This document shows positions 42,551 to 50,303 of a stretch of DNA of 64,000 nucleotides, piece by piece. Under the pieces are notes generated by a model that was not told the DNA's origin, did not search any database, and was given only the letters and a program-made list of their open reading frames with translations. This DNA comes from an uncultured Bacilli bacterium (GTDB lineage: Bacteria; Bacillota_I; Bacilli_A; RF39; UBA660): positions 186,001 through 250,000 of the forward strand of contig CAKPLN010000002.1 in the NCBI GenBank assembly GCA_934167665.1, in the 5' to 3' direction. Each line of letters begins with the position of its first letter. Position 1 is the first letter of the stretch. The position numbers and the translations under genes are program-made.

Positions 42551-44772
42551 ATTTTTTCATGGAAAGTTCTTGAAATGACTTCCTCTTGTTGCTTTCTAGT
42601 TAATCTGTTAAAGTGTACTGAGTATCCTGAAACACGAATTGTTAGTAGAGGATATTTTTCTGGATGATTCATAGCATCTATTAACGTTTCTCTATTTAGA
42701 ACATTAACATTTAAATGATGGGCACCTTGTGAGAAATATCCATCCATTAAATTGACTAAATTTTCTATTTGTTCTGTTTTGTTTTGACCTAAGGCGCTTG
42801 GTACAATTGAGAATGTATTTGATATACCATCTTTACAACAACGTTCATATGGTAGTTTGGCTACAGAATTTAGAGATGCTATTGCACCACTTGTGTCTCT
42901 TCCATGCATAGGATTTGCACCAGGGGCAAAAGGTACGCCAGCTTTTCTACCATCAGGTGTTGAACCAGTTTTTTCTCCGTAAACAACGTTTGAAGTTATA
43001 GTTAAAACTGACATTGTAACTTCAGCATTTCTATATGTTTGATGTTTTTTTAGTTCTGATGAGAATTTATTAACAATTTCAACTGCTATGTCATCAGCTC
43101 TGTCATCATCGTTACCATATTTTGGATAATCTCCCTCTATTTCAAAGTCAATACATATACCATCTTTATCACGAATTGGTTTAACTTTGGCATATTTTAT
43201 AGCTGATAGTGAATCAGCTGCTACTGAAAGTCCAGCAACACCATAAGCCATATAACGATGAACGTTTGTATCATGAAGAGCCATTTGACCGGCTTCATAA
43301 GCATACTTATCATGCATGTAATGAATTATGTTCATAGCATCAGCATATATACCAGCAACTTTTTCTAGTGTTTTAAAATAAGCATTTTTAACTTTTTTAT
43401 AGTCTAAGATTTCATCGCTCATTAATTCACAATCATCTAAAACTTTTTCTTTCTTTACCTCATCTATTCCACCATTTATGCTGTATAGAAGGGATTTAGC
43501 TAGATTACAACGAGCACCAAAGAATTGCATGTCTTTACCAATGCGCATTGCGGAAACACAACAAGCTATTGCATAGTCGTTTCCATATATTTCTCTCATT
43601 AAGTCATCATTTTCGTATTGAATTGCATCTGTTTCAATAGAGATTCTTGCACAATACTTTTTAAAGTTTTCTGGTAATTTTTCACTCCATAGAATGGTCA
43701 TGTTTGGTTCAGGAGCAGCACCTAAATTAGTAAGTGTGTGAATAATTCTGTATGAGCTTTTTGTTACTAAAGTTTTATTATTATCACTCATTCCACCTAT
43801 ACTACAAGTTACCCAAGTTGGATCTCCTGAGAATAAGGCATCATAATCTGGAGTTCTTAAGTGTCTAACTAATCTTAATTTAATAACAAATTGATCAATT
43901 AATTCTTGGGCCTTTCTTTCTGTTAATGTACCATCTTCAATATCACGATTGATGTATATATCGAAGAAAGCATCAACTCTTCCTAAACTCATAGCTGCAC
44001 CATTATTTTCTTTAACAGCTGCTAAGTAAGCAAAATATGTCCATTGAATAGCTTCTTTAGCATTCTTGGCTGGTCTTGAGATATCAAAACCGTATACTTT
44101 AGCCATTTCTTTAATTTCATCAAGTGCTCTATATTGTTCAGCTACATTTTCACGTAATTGAATTAATTCGTTTGTCATAGGACCTTTTAAATTATCCCAG
44201 TCTTTTTTCTTTTGTTCCTTTAGAAAATCAATTCCATATAAGGCTACACGACGATAATCTCCAATTATTCTTCCTCGGCCGTAGGCATCTGGCAATCCAG
44301 TTAATAATCCAACATGACGTGCTTTTCTTATTTCATCTGTATAAGCATCAAATACTCCTTGATTATGTGTTTTACGGAATTCATTGAAATACTTATCAAC
44401 AGTTGGATCTAATTTGTATCCATAGGCATCTAGTTCTTGGTAAACCATTCTAATACCACCATATGGATTTACTATTCTTTTTAATGGTGCATCTGTTTGA
44501 AGACCAACAATTACGTCATCTTCTTTGCAGATATAACCTTTGTCAAAGGCATTGATGCCTGACATATGTTTTGTATCAATATTTAAAACATGTTTTTTTA
44601 ATTCTTTTTTTAGAAGCTTTTGACATGTTTCCCATATTGTGTTAGTTTTTTTGGTTGTCTTTTCCAAAAATTTATCATCACCAGTGTATGGTGTATAGTT
44701 TTGTTGTATGAAGTCTTGGACATTTATTTCTGTTGTCCATTTTCCTTCTTTAAAATTTTTCCATTGTTTCAT
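42547..44772 (-). CDS. pflB: Formate acetyltransferase (pyruvate formate-lyase)
   Basis: A 741-residue glycyl-radical enzyme splitting pyruvate with CoA into acetyl-CoA and formate. The adjacent active-site cysteines are in AIACCVSAMRIGKDMQFFGAR, and the radical glycine is in TIRVSGYSVHFNRL near the C-terminus (usual RVSGYAVHF). Also TGLPDAYGRGRIIGDYRRVALYG and STPDGRKAGVPFAPGANPMHGRD. The -10 on the minus strand is TATACT (44793-44798), upstream of GGGTGAT and ATG 44772. Divergent from ssrA. Confidence 0.98.
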   Translation of the reverse strand: MKQWKNFKEGKWTTEINVQDFIQQNYTPYTGDDKFLEKTTKKTNTIWETCQKLLKKELKKHVLNIDTKHMSGINAFDKGYICKEDDVIVGLQTDAPLKRIVNPYGGIRMVYQELDAYGYKLDPTVDKYFNEFRKTHNQGVFDAYTDEIRKARHVGLLTGLPDAYGRGRIIGDYRRVALYGIDFLKEQKKKDWDNLKGPMTNELIQLRENVAEQYRALDEIKEMAKVYGFDISRPAKNAKEAIQWTYFAYLAAVKENNGAAMSLGRVDAFFDIYINRDIEDGTLTERKAQELIDQFVIKLRLVRHLRTPDYDALFSGDPTWVTCSIGGMSDNNKTLVTKSSYRIIHTLTNLGAAPEPNMTILWSEKLPENFKKYCARISIETDAIQYENDDLMREIYGNDYAIACCVSAMRIGKDMQFFGARCNLAKSLLYSINGGIDEVKKEKVLDDCELMSDEILDYKKVKNAYFKTLEKVAGIYADAMNIIHYMHDKYAYEAGQMALHDTNVHRYMAYGVAGLSVAADSLSAIKYAKVKPIRDKDGICIDFEIEGDYPKYGNDDDRADDIAVEIVNKFSSELKKHQTYRNAEVTMSVLTITSNVVYGEKTGSTPDGRKAGVPFAPGANPMHGRDTSGAIASLNSVAKLPYERCCKDGISNTFSIVPSALGQNKTEQIENLVNLMDGYFSQGAHHLNVNVLNRETLIDAMNHPEKYPLLTIRVSGYSVHFNRLTRKQQEEVISRTFHEKI

Positions 44773-44876
44773 TTTATCACCCTTACTATGTTAGTATACC
44801 ATATTTTGCTTTTATTTATAATTTTCTTGGCATATTTTTAATTAATTTACATATAGTATTTTAGCTTTTATTGTGT

Positions 44877-44882
44877 TATAAT
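44877..44882 (+). promoter_or_regulatory. Extended -10 of the ssrA promoter
   Basis: TGTG-T-TATAAT with TATAAT at 44877-44882, about 10 bases before the mature tmRNA 5' end; no strong -35. Confidence 0.6.
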
Positions 44883-44892
44883 TTGGCTACAT

Positions 44893-45270
44893 GGGGCTGA
44901 TATGGTTTCGACGGGAATATTTGAGCATAGATGGCAGGTCGAGGGCTCACGTTACGAGCACAAAAAAATAAACGCAAATAAAATTAAAAATGCTTTTGCT
45001 AACATGTTTGGTGGAAACCAAGCTGTAGCTTTTGCCTAATAATATAAAGGTAAGCGCTTTCAGTTAGTTTTACCTATGGATTAATTGAAGGTTCATTTTA
45101 GTAGGTTATAGCCGATATTTGTCTTGATATCGGAAAGAAAATTAAGACTGGCAAACTGTTTTGGTCGTTAATTACTTGAATGGTTTGTAAGAATAATTAG
45201 TTAACTAAGCCTGTAGAAGTTTATGTAGCTTTATTTTCGGACAGGAGTTCGATTCTCCTCAGCTCCACCA
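44893..45270 (+). ncRNA. ssrA: Transfer-messenger RNA (tmRNA)
   Basis: About 378 bases, from GGGGCTGATATGGTTTCGAC at 44893 to the encoded CCA at 45270; the 3' part has the T-arm CAGGAGTTCGATTCTCCT and acceptor AGCTCCACCA. The tag frame starts at GCA 44974 and ends before TAA 45037, giving 21 residues that begin ANKIKN and end NQAVAFA. Pseudoknot-forming segments fill the region between. The tag ends Ala-Phe-Ala instead of the Leu-Ala-Ala common in Bacillus. It rescues stalled ribosomes together with SmpB and RNase R encoded upstream. Confidence 0.97.
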
Positions 45271-45351
45271 GATTGATAGGAAACTCGAACTTTTCGAGTT
45301 TAAGTAATAAATGCTAACTAGAATAGTTAGTTTTTTTTTATTTAAGAAAGA
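45266..45351 (+). repeat. Left copy of the flanking imperfect direct repeat
   Basis: CACCAGATTGATA, then a hairpin ending CGAGTTTAA, then CTAACTA-GAA-TAGTTAG, a T run and TTTAAGAAAG. The partner copy is at 49751-49838 with the same order of elements and roughly three quarters of positions alike by eye. Confidence 0.7.
45283..45340 (+). terminator. ssrA terminator region
   Basis: Two hairpins: AACTCGAA/TTCGAGTT (45283-45301) and CTAACTA/TAGTTAG (45314-45330) followed by nine Ts (45331-45339). Confidence 0.8.
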
Positions 45352-45364
45352 AAAGTGATTGAGT

Positions 45365-45637
45365 ATGACAATAGAAACTAAAGAACTTGTAATAAGTGAA
45401 GAATTAAAAAGAAAGGTTGAAATGATATGTAAGTTTGCTTATGTGAAATACTCTTTTACAAACGGAAGTATTATAAGTCTTAAAAACACTAGTATAGCCT
45501 ATGTAAAACCCCATATTTTAAAAGTTAAAGATAATGACTACTTAATATTCGAAAATAGCGAAAATGTCTTTATAAACGGTTATAATAACAAAATTAAGTT
45601 TAAAGATTTACTAATATATTTAATTTTTATTAGCTAA
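45365..45637 (+). CDS. Small hypothetical protein
   Basis: A 90-residue frame starting MTIETKELVISEELKRKVEM; I recognise no family. It has an N-terminal helical part and mixed strands (YVKYSFTNGSIISLKNT...HILKVKDNDYLIFENSENVFING) that suggest a small alpha/beta fold, ending in a hydrophobic stretch. ATG 45365 is chosen; TTG 45359 is in frame. There is no clear ribosome-binding site beyond AAGAAAG, and the neighbours are decayed, so it may be a remnant of a larger gene. Confidence 0.45.
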   Translation: MTIETKELVISEELKRKVEMICKFAYVKYSFTNGSIISLKNTSIAYVKPHILKVKDNDYLIFENSENVFINGYNNKIKFKDLLIYLIFIS

Positions 45638-45786
45638 ATATAACAAAAAATACTGAATTAATGTTGTAATTATAATTAAAATGAAACTATAAAGTTATGT
45701 AAATAAAAAAAGTATATTCGCTGAAAAAATGTTTAAAAACTTTTGAAATGATGAAGAATGAATTTAAAATGTAGTTGGAGGTACTT

Positions 45787-46353
45787 ATGAAATTAAATAC
45801 AATTTAGGATATTACTAATTTTATATTTATTGGAAAGGGTTTAGAAGAACTATAACATTATGATTTATTAATTATTAATGCTGATTGGGCTGAAGAAAAA
45901 CTAGCTAAAGATATGAAATTAATGTTAGATAGGAATGTTATTGACAAAGATACTTTATTTATAATATGTGAAAGTCATCAATCTGCTAATGGTAGAAGTA
46001 GTGCTAGTATATTAATTGAATATTTAAAAAAGGAAAATATTAATAATAAAATTATTATAGATGATAAATACATTTCCAACCCTGAAATATTAAAAAATAT
46101 CGATAAATTAGTTAATATAAACGATTATACTAGAATTTTAAGAATAGCAAAAGATTTTGTGGCTAGAAGATGGTATATGAATGCAAAAAATTACAATTTT
46201 CCTATAGGTAGATGTGATTTTTATGGTGTCGTTGATAATAGAAACATTAGTAAAAATGATTGGTACAAAAGTACTATCGGTGTTAATCAAGTAATGAAGG
46301 AACTTATTAATATAGGTCAATTGACTATTGATAATGAACTTAGTATAAAATAA
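45787..46353 (+). pseudogene. YdcF/DUF218-like protein, broken by two in-frame stops
   Basis: One frame from ATG 45787 to 46353 (189 codons including the final stop) is interrupted by TAG at 45805-45807 and TAA at 45856-45858. The residues around them (N-T-I-stop-D-I and E-E-L-stop-H-Y-D) suggest former Gln codons (CAG, CAA). The intact 3' part (from ATG 45913) has DTLFIICESHQSANGRSSAS, ILIEYLKKENI and a FVARRWYMNAKNYNFP segment, which resembles the DUF218 layout of SanA/ElyC/YdcF envelope proteins. A G-rich site AGTTGGAGG lies just before 45787. Family assignment is tentative; decay is clear. Confidence 0.55.
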
Positions 46354-46417
46354 ATTTTAATAAAATAAAATTGGCATGTTTGATTAGCGTAATAGTTAAA
46401 TAAATTTCTTGAAGAGT

Positions 46418-46793
46418 TGATAAATTATGAATTTAAATGAGTTGGTTATAAAAATGTAAGAAATACTGCTCTCTAAATATTTGATAAATGAATAGAAAAT
46501 GAGAAACATAAAATATCAATAATTAGTAAAATAAAACTTGGAGAAGTTTATAAAAATTTTGCATGTATCGAAATAATTACATCAGCAAAATAAAAAATTA
46601 GATTAGATTTAGAAAAAGGTATTTCTAACTTAGAAGATTAGTAGATGTTGTTAATATTCTAGCTAGTGTCATTCAAAAAGTAATAATTAAATGTTCTGAT
46701 TTTAATGAAATAAGAGATATATTATCAAATGGCACACCATTTTATTGTGATGAAAGTAAAGATAAATTTAAAGTAAATATATGTAAAATTTAA
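46418..46793 (+). pseudogene. Remnant of an unknown gene with frameshift and stops
   Basis: This stretch holds no intact gene, but coding traces remain. One frame reads HKISIISKIKLGEVYKNFAC, then IEIITSAK, a TAA, then KIRLDLEKGISNLED. After a one-base shift near 46640 the reading continues LVDVVNILASVIQKVIIKCS, then DFNEIRDILSNGTPFYCDES to a TAA at 46791. The two halves join smoothly at NLED-LVDVV, so a single nucleotide change probably broke the frame. I do not recognise the family. Confidence 0.5.
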
Positions 46794-46834
46794 AGAAAAT
46801 ATATTAATCATTTAATTAGTAAAATAAATTTTGG

Positions 46835-46840
46835 TATAAT
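46835..46840 (+). promoter_or_regulatory. -10 element before the 46.9-kb gene
   Basis: TATAAT at 46835-46840, 17 bases before ATG 46857, with GTGAGGTG as ribosome-binding site between them. Confidence 0.5.
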
Positions 46841-46856
46841 TAAAGTGAGGTGTATA

Positions 46857-47315
46857 ATGTTTAAAAAATACTTAAACCAAGATATAGATAATCCTACTTA
46901 TTTATTTCACGGTAGCCCTAAAATGTTATCAGTATTAGAACCTAATAAATCATATGACATAACAGGTAACCAACAAAATATAGCAAATGCAATATTTTTA
47001 TTCCCATCATTTTTAAAAGCTACACCATACGCTTTCAAAGATACGATTAAAGCGAACAGCGAAGGATTAAAATGGAATTTTAAAATACCAAATTCTAATA
47101 CATTCCCGTTAATGATTATGGAAAATGTAAATATTGATGAAAATATAGTTGGATATATTTATGTATTATTGAAAGATGAAGATATGATAAAAGATAATGA
47201 CTCATATCAATACAAGTGTTTTAAAGAAAAACAACCTATTGATATAATAAAGGTAACATATAAAGATTTTAAAGAATATTATGAAATAGCAAATAAAACA
47301 AAAATTAAAAAATAA
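46857..47315 (+). CDS. Uncharacterised protein, possibly ADP-ribosyltransferase-like
   Basis: A 152-residue intact frame with its own -10 and ribosome-binding site inside the decayed element. The block YLFHGSPKMLSVLEPNKS, followed by NIANAIFLFPSFLKATPYAF, resembles the [LY]-x-H-G-[ST] first strand and the following strand-helix of ART/PARP-like folds (His, then a Tyr further on); the later NVNIDENIVGYIYVL...IIKVTYKDFKEYY gives further strands. No catalytic Glu can be named with confidence. Several Firmicutes carry look-alike genes of unknown role. ATG 46857 is chosen over the in-frame upstream start at 46845. Confidence 0.5.
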   Translation: MFKKYLNQDIDNPTYLFHGSPKMLSVLEPNKSYDITGNQQNIANAIFLFPSFLKATPYAFKDTIKANSEGLKWNFKIPNSNTFPLMIMENVNIDENIVGYIYVLLKDEDMIKDNDSYQYKCFKEKQPIDIIKVTYKDFKEYYEIANKTKIKK

Positions 47316-47375
47316 AACAAAATATGTTAAACAATCAATGGATATAATAATGATAAATGATAGGAGTAATAATTT

Positions 47376-47499
47376 ATGAAATAAAAAAAGTGATAAATGT
47401 AATAAAAAACTTAAATCATATTTAGCAAAAATTGCTGTGTTAGAATATGTTTTTGATAATAACTTAACTAATGATAATAAATTTAAGAAAATAAATTAA
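47376..47499 (+). pseudogene. Small SHOCT-like gene remnant
   Basis: AGGAG at 47362-47366 and ATG 47376 look like a real start, but the frame meets TAA after two codons. Shifted by one base, the reading is KKSDKCNKKLKSYLAKIAVLE, then YVFDNNLTNDNKFKKIN and a stop at 47497-47499. The pattern of helix followed by N-N-L-T-x-x-x-F resembles the short SHOCT-type proteins that often sit before serine recombinases in integrative elements. The rest of 47316-47375 and 47530-47708 shows no gene. Confidence 0.4.
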
Positions 47500-47506
47500 A
47501 AAAGTA

Positions 47507-47534
47507 TCCACTGATTTTTAGTGGACATTTTCTT
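47507..47534 (+). terminator. Terminator inside the element
   Basis: TCCACT (47507-47512) and AGTGGA (47520-47525) with a seven-base loop, followed by CATTTTCTT. Confidence 0.6.
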
Positions 47535-47708
47535 ATTTAACAATTATTATTTTAATTTGAAATATGCTATTTTAGAGCCCTAATGATAAAGTTATATTTA
47601 ACTTATCAATATGGAATTTTCTTGCTTAAACTGTGTACCAATAGTAATATTGGTATTTATTTTATAATCAAAACTTATTATATCTAATGTTTTAAAATAA
47701 TACGGTAT

Positions 47709-48434
47709 ATGCGTTCCATAGGAGTATCAACTGAAGATCAAGCAAGAGAAGGATTTAGTTTGGGAGAACAAGAAAAACGTTTAAGGACTATGTGTGAGTT
47801 TAAAGGATACGAAGTATACAATGTATATGAAGAACGTGGAATAAGTGCTAAAACTGATAATTATAGACCTAAATTTGAAGAACTATTACAAGATATAAGA
47901 GATAAAAAAGTTAACACTATTGTAGTATTAAAATTAGATAGATTAACTCGTTCAGTTGCCGATTGGTAAAAGATTCTTACTTTTCTAGAAGAAAAAGATA
48001 AATTAATAGATTATTTAGATAAAGTTGATAAAACCAATAATTATTATAAAACTATTCAAGATTTATCAGTATCATTAAAAGATATATCTACTGAATTATC
48101 AGAAAGTAAAGAAACAATTAAAATATTGCAAGAATCAAATGATGCCTTAGAATTAAGAAATACAAAACTAAAAGAAGAAAATAATAAATTAAAAAGTAGA
48201 AACTTAAGGTTGGAAAACGAATTAAAAAATAAATTAGAAAGATTATATCATTTCTTTGTTGATAAAATGTGGGGTAATAAGGAAAAACGAGATAAATATT
48301 ATGGAGTTGCTTATGAGCTATATGGTAAGCGTATTTTAGATGATAAACAAATGAGAGGTATATTAGGTACTAAAGAAAGATCTACAGAAATGGATAGGGG
48401 ATCTAGATTAATAGATAATGATATGGAATTATAG
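47709..48434 (+). pseudogene. Serine recombinase N-terminus fused to a relaxase-like C-terminus (deletion chimera)
   Basis: The first part is a large serine recombinase catalytic domain: GVSTEDQAREGFSLGEQEKR, YEERGISAKTDNYRPKFEEL and VVLKLDRLTRSVADW. A TAA at 47967-47969 replaces the Glu codon of the usual DWEK[IL]LTFLEE block; reading on in the same frame gives KILTFLEEKDKLIDYLDKVD, which then changes into a long coiled coil (LSVSLKDISTELSESKETIK, ALELRNTKLKEENNKLKSR) and a tail (FFVDKMWGNKEKRDKYYGVA) like Mob/Pre relaxase C-termini. Upstream, TVYA of the catalytic start is readable in another frame (47702-47713), so the 5' end is also shifted. It is non-functional as recombinase. Confidence 0.65.
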
Positions 48435-48455
48435 TACTAATTATTGGAAATGTGG

Positions 48456-48461
48456 TATAAT
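48456..48461 (+). promoter_or_regulatory. Extended -10 before the 48.5-kb gene
   Basis: TGG-TATAAT with TATAAT at 48456-48461, 35 bases before the start at 48496. Confidence 0.5.
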
Positions 48462-48495
48462 AATTATATTAAATTCTTTTAAACGAGGTGCAATT

Positions 48496-49050
48496 TTGAT
48501 AATAAAAAATAAATTAGAAAGCATTGATAAAATAAATAAATTAGGATTAAATAAATTTCCAGAACAATTGTTTAAAAATAATAATGAAGAAGATGTAAAG
48601 AGATTTCTTCAAAAATATCCTGCTGATTATTATGCAATAAGAGACAAATCTAGAGCAGGGGGAATTTTTAAATTAAAAGTTGGCTATGATAAAGTTTTAG
48701 ATGAAATTAAAGATTATAACTTATTTACTATCAATGTAAGTTCTGCAAATTATGTGGATAATCAATTATTAGTGGGAGAAATTGAATTTTTATCAAATGG
48801 TGAGGTATATGCTATATTATCAGTTGATCCAACTGCTTCAGTTAGGGATGCATTGTCAAATCCATCATATAATTTAAAAACAGATATATTTGACAAAAAA
48901 CTAAACAATATACCACATTTTGATTTAATTTATCAATATATTGTTGAACATGATTTGCAAGATATAATCGTTGAATTTGCATTATTTGATAAAGAAGTTG
49001 GAATCAAAAAAGAAAAAGTAATTGTTTATGAATTAAGAACACATTATTAA
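48496..49050 (+). CDS. Uncharacterised protein paired with a P-loop kinase-like gene
   Basis: A 184-residue intact frame I cannot assign. Visible: helical N-terminus (NKLESIDKINKLGLNKFPEQ), then YPADYYAIRDKSRAGGIFKL, INVSSANYVDNQLLVGEIEF, AILSVDPTASVRDALSNPSY and DLQDIIVEFALFDKEVGIKK. The YAIRDKSRAGG stretch recalls the nucleotide-binding strands of ATP-grasp-type proteins, but the rest is too short for a full domain. TTG 48496 follows GAGGTG at 48485-48490; the longer in-frame reading from 48418 overlaps the chimera and has no start signal. The next gene begins 17 bases after its stop, so they look like a pair. Confidence 0.55.
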   Translation: MIIKNKLESIDKINKLGLNKFPEQLFKNNNEEDVKRFLQKYPADYYAIRDKSRAGGIFKLKVGYDKVLDEIKDYNLFTINVSSANYVDNQLLVGEIEFLSNGEVYAILSVDPTASVRDALSNPSYNLKTDIFDKKLNNIPHFDLIYQYIVEHDLQDIIVEFALFDKEVGIKKEKVIVYELRTHY

Positions 49051-49066
49051 AAAGAAGATGTATTTA

Positions 49067-49650
49067 ATGAAAATAGCTTTTTTAGGTGCATATGGAACAG
49101 GAAAAACAACATTGGTTGAGTTAATGTATAAAGATTTAAAGTTAAAACCGGTTTATAATAATGCAAGGAATGTAATGTCAGGATTAGGTATAACTGATTG
49201 ACTGATGTTGAACCTACCAAAAGAGCATTATTATGTGAATCAATACTTTTAACAAGATTAACAAAACAACTTGAATTATTTGATGAAGGATTTATATCAG
49301 ATAGAAGTTTAATTGATGAACTTATGTATTGGGAATTAGATAATAAAAATAATTTTCCATATTTAACTTCAATATTGAATAATTTTGTTGACTCTTTTCT
49401 TAATAATTTTAAGTATGATTTAATTGTGTGTATTCCTGTTGAATTTGAATTATCTGAAAGTGAAAAAAATGCTGATAAGTTAAGATGGGTTGATGAACAT
49501 AGATATTTAGAAAACGAATATGTAAATAATTTTTTTAATAAAGAAAAAGAAGAATTACGCTATTGTAATAAAATTATAATGGTTACTGGTTCTGTAGAAG
49601 AAAGAATAGCCCAAATAAATAAAGTCATAGATGATCTTACAAATATTTAA
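49067..49650 (+). pseudogene. AAA_28/NadR-like P-loop ATPase, frameshifted
   Basis: The 5' frame (ATG 49067) has the P-loop IAFLGAYGTGKTTLVELMYK, then YNNARNVMSGLGITD, and stops at TGA 49199-49201. The 3' frame (from 49198) continues LTDVEPTKRALLCESILLTR, FISDRSLIDELMYWE and WVDEHRYLENEY, ending RIAQINKVIDDLTNI at 49650. One missing base near 49198 explains the break. Together this is a ~195-residue predicted nucleotide kinase or regulatory ATPase of the AAA_28 type. A sequencing error or programmed shift are alternatives; no slippery heptamer is evident at the site. Confidence 0.65.
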
Positions 49651-49716
49651 GAATATATTGCTCATATTATTGTAATTTGTTTAATTTATATAGATTGATT
49701 TATATGAATCGTTATT

Positions 49717-49755
49717 GCCGAAAAAAAGTTGTAGACCTCTACGTCGTCGGCACCA
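49717..49755 (+). other. tRNA-like 3'-end remnant (minihelix with CCA)
   Basis: GCCGA (49718-49722) pairs with TCGGC (49748-49752) followed by ACCA, and an inner hairpin GTAGA/TCTAC (49732-49743) fills the middle. The 3' part resembles the T-arm and acceptor of a Thr-like tRNA (…GTCGGCACCA) with the T-loop shortened to two bases. It abuts the right-hand repeat. It is not a complete tRNA. Confidence 0.4.
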
Positions 49756-49838
49756 AATTGATAATTACTCAGTATTTTTGAGTTTAAATAGAGTACTAAC
49801 TAAAAATAGTTAGTTTTTTTGTTGCTTAAGAAAGATAA
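49751..49838 (+). repeat. Right copy of the flanking imperfect direct repeat
   Basis: CACCAAATTGATA, then a hairpin ending TGAGTTTAA, CTAACTA (49796-49802) with TAGTTAG (49807-49813), a T run, and CTTAAGAAAG. It corresponds element by element to 45266-45351 at the ssrA 3' end. Confidence 0.7.
49796..49821 (+). terminator. Duplicated ssrA-type terminator
   Basis: CTAACTA (49796-49802), AAAA loop, TAGTTAG (49807-49813), then seven Ts. Confidence 0.75.
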
Positions 49839-49924
49839 GCATTTTATATGAAATTTTGATTTGTATTATATAACAAATAATATATTACAAGAGATTATTT
49901 ATACTCTAAAAATTAATGCAAATA

Positions 49925-49946
49925 AAAAAGCCCATAGCGGCTTTCC
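49925..49946 (-). terminator. Terminator of the 50-kb minus-strand gene
   Basis: AAAGCC (49927-49932) and GGCTTT (49939-49944), followed on the minus strand by a T-rich run. Confidence 0.7.
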
Positions 49947-49976
49947 TGCTTAAAATATTTGGTTTATTTTTATTTA

Positions 49977-50303
49977 TTATAAATTGGCAATTATTGTTGG
50001 AAGAATATCTGAATCATTTTCTCTTTCAGAAAAATGTGATAGTAAAGCTATTTCCTTTTCAAGTTTTTTGATTTCGGTTTTTAAATTTTTTAGTTTTTCA
50101 TTATCAAGATCAATAATTTTATTAACTTCATTTTCTATAGTCTCTGCAGATGACTTTTCGTCTAAATTTTTAAGTAGCTTGGAATACGAATTAGAACTTT
50201 CAGTTCTACCTTTCTTTTCACATCTTTCCATTTCTTCCTTAATTGCATTATAATCTAAATTAGCAATTTCAGGTTTTAGTCCATTAAATTTAATAATTTT
50301 CAT
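49977..50303 (-). CDS. Small coiled-coil protein, uncharacterised
   Basis: A 108-residue protein beginning MKIIKFNGLKPEIANLDYNA. Heptad-like helices dominate (IKEEMERCEKKGRT, and NEKLKNLKTEIKKLEKEIAL), with no membrane segment. AGGAGA seven bases before ATG 50303 and a hairpin terminator after the stop make it a real gene rather than the overlapping plus-strand frame. Family unknown; a structural or regulatory role would be a guess. It lies just outside the right end of the decayed element. Confidence 0.6.
   Translation of the reverse strand: MKIIKFNGLKPEIANLDYNAIKEEMERCEKKGRTESSNSYSKLLKNLDEKSSAETIENEVNKIIDLDNEKLKNLKTEIKKLEKEIALLSHFSERENDSDILPTIIANL

Larger units (their letters stand above)
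45271..49755 (+). mobile_element. Decayed integrative element inserted at the 3' end of ssrA
   Basis: Downstream of the ssrA CCA is 4.5 kb of very AT-rich DNA with several broken reading frames: a DUF218-like gene with two stops, an unknown frameshifted gene, a small SHOCT-like fragment, a serine recombinase joined to a relaxase tail, and a frameshifted P-loop gene. Only three or four frames look intact. The segment after CACCA at the ssrA end (45266-45340) is repeated imperfectly at 49751-49826, as expected of left and right ends. Integration at the ssrA 3' end is a well-known habit of such elements. Exact borders are inferred. Confidence 0.65.

Noticed and set aside
45271..49755. CRISPR array or phage structural cassette in the accessory region
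   Set aside because: No evenly spaced repeats and no capsid, tail or terminase-like frames; only mobilisation and recombination remnants are seen.
49984..50253. Plus-strand frame overlapping the small coiled-coil gene
   Set aside because: The minus-strand gene has AGGAGA before its ATG and a terminator after its stop; the plus frame has neither.
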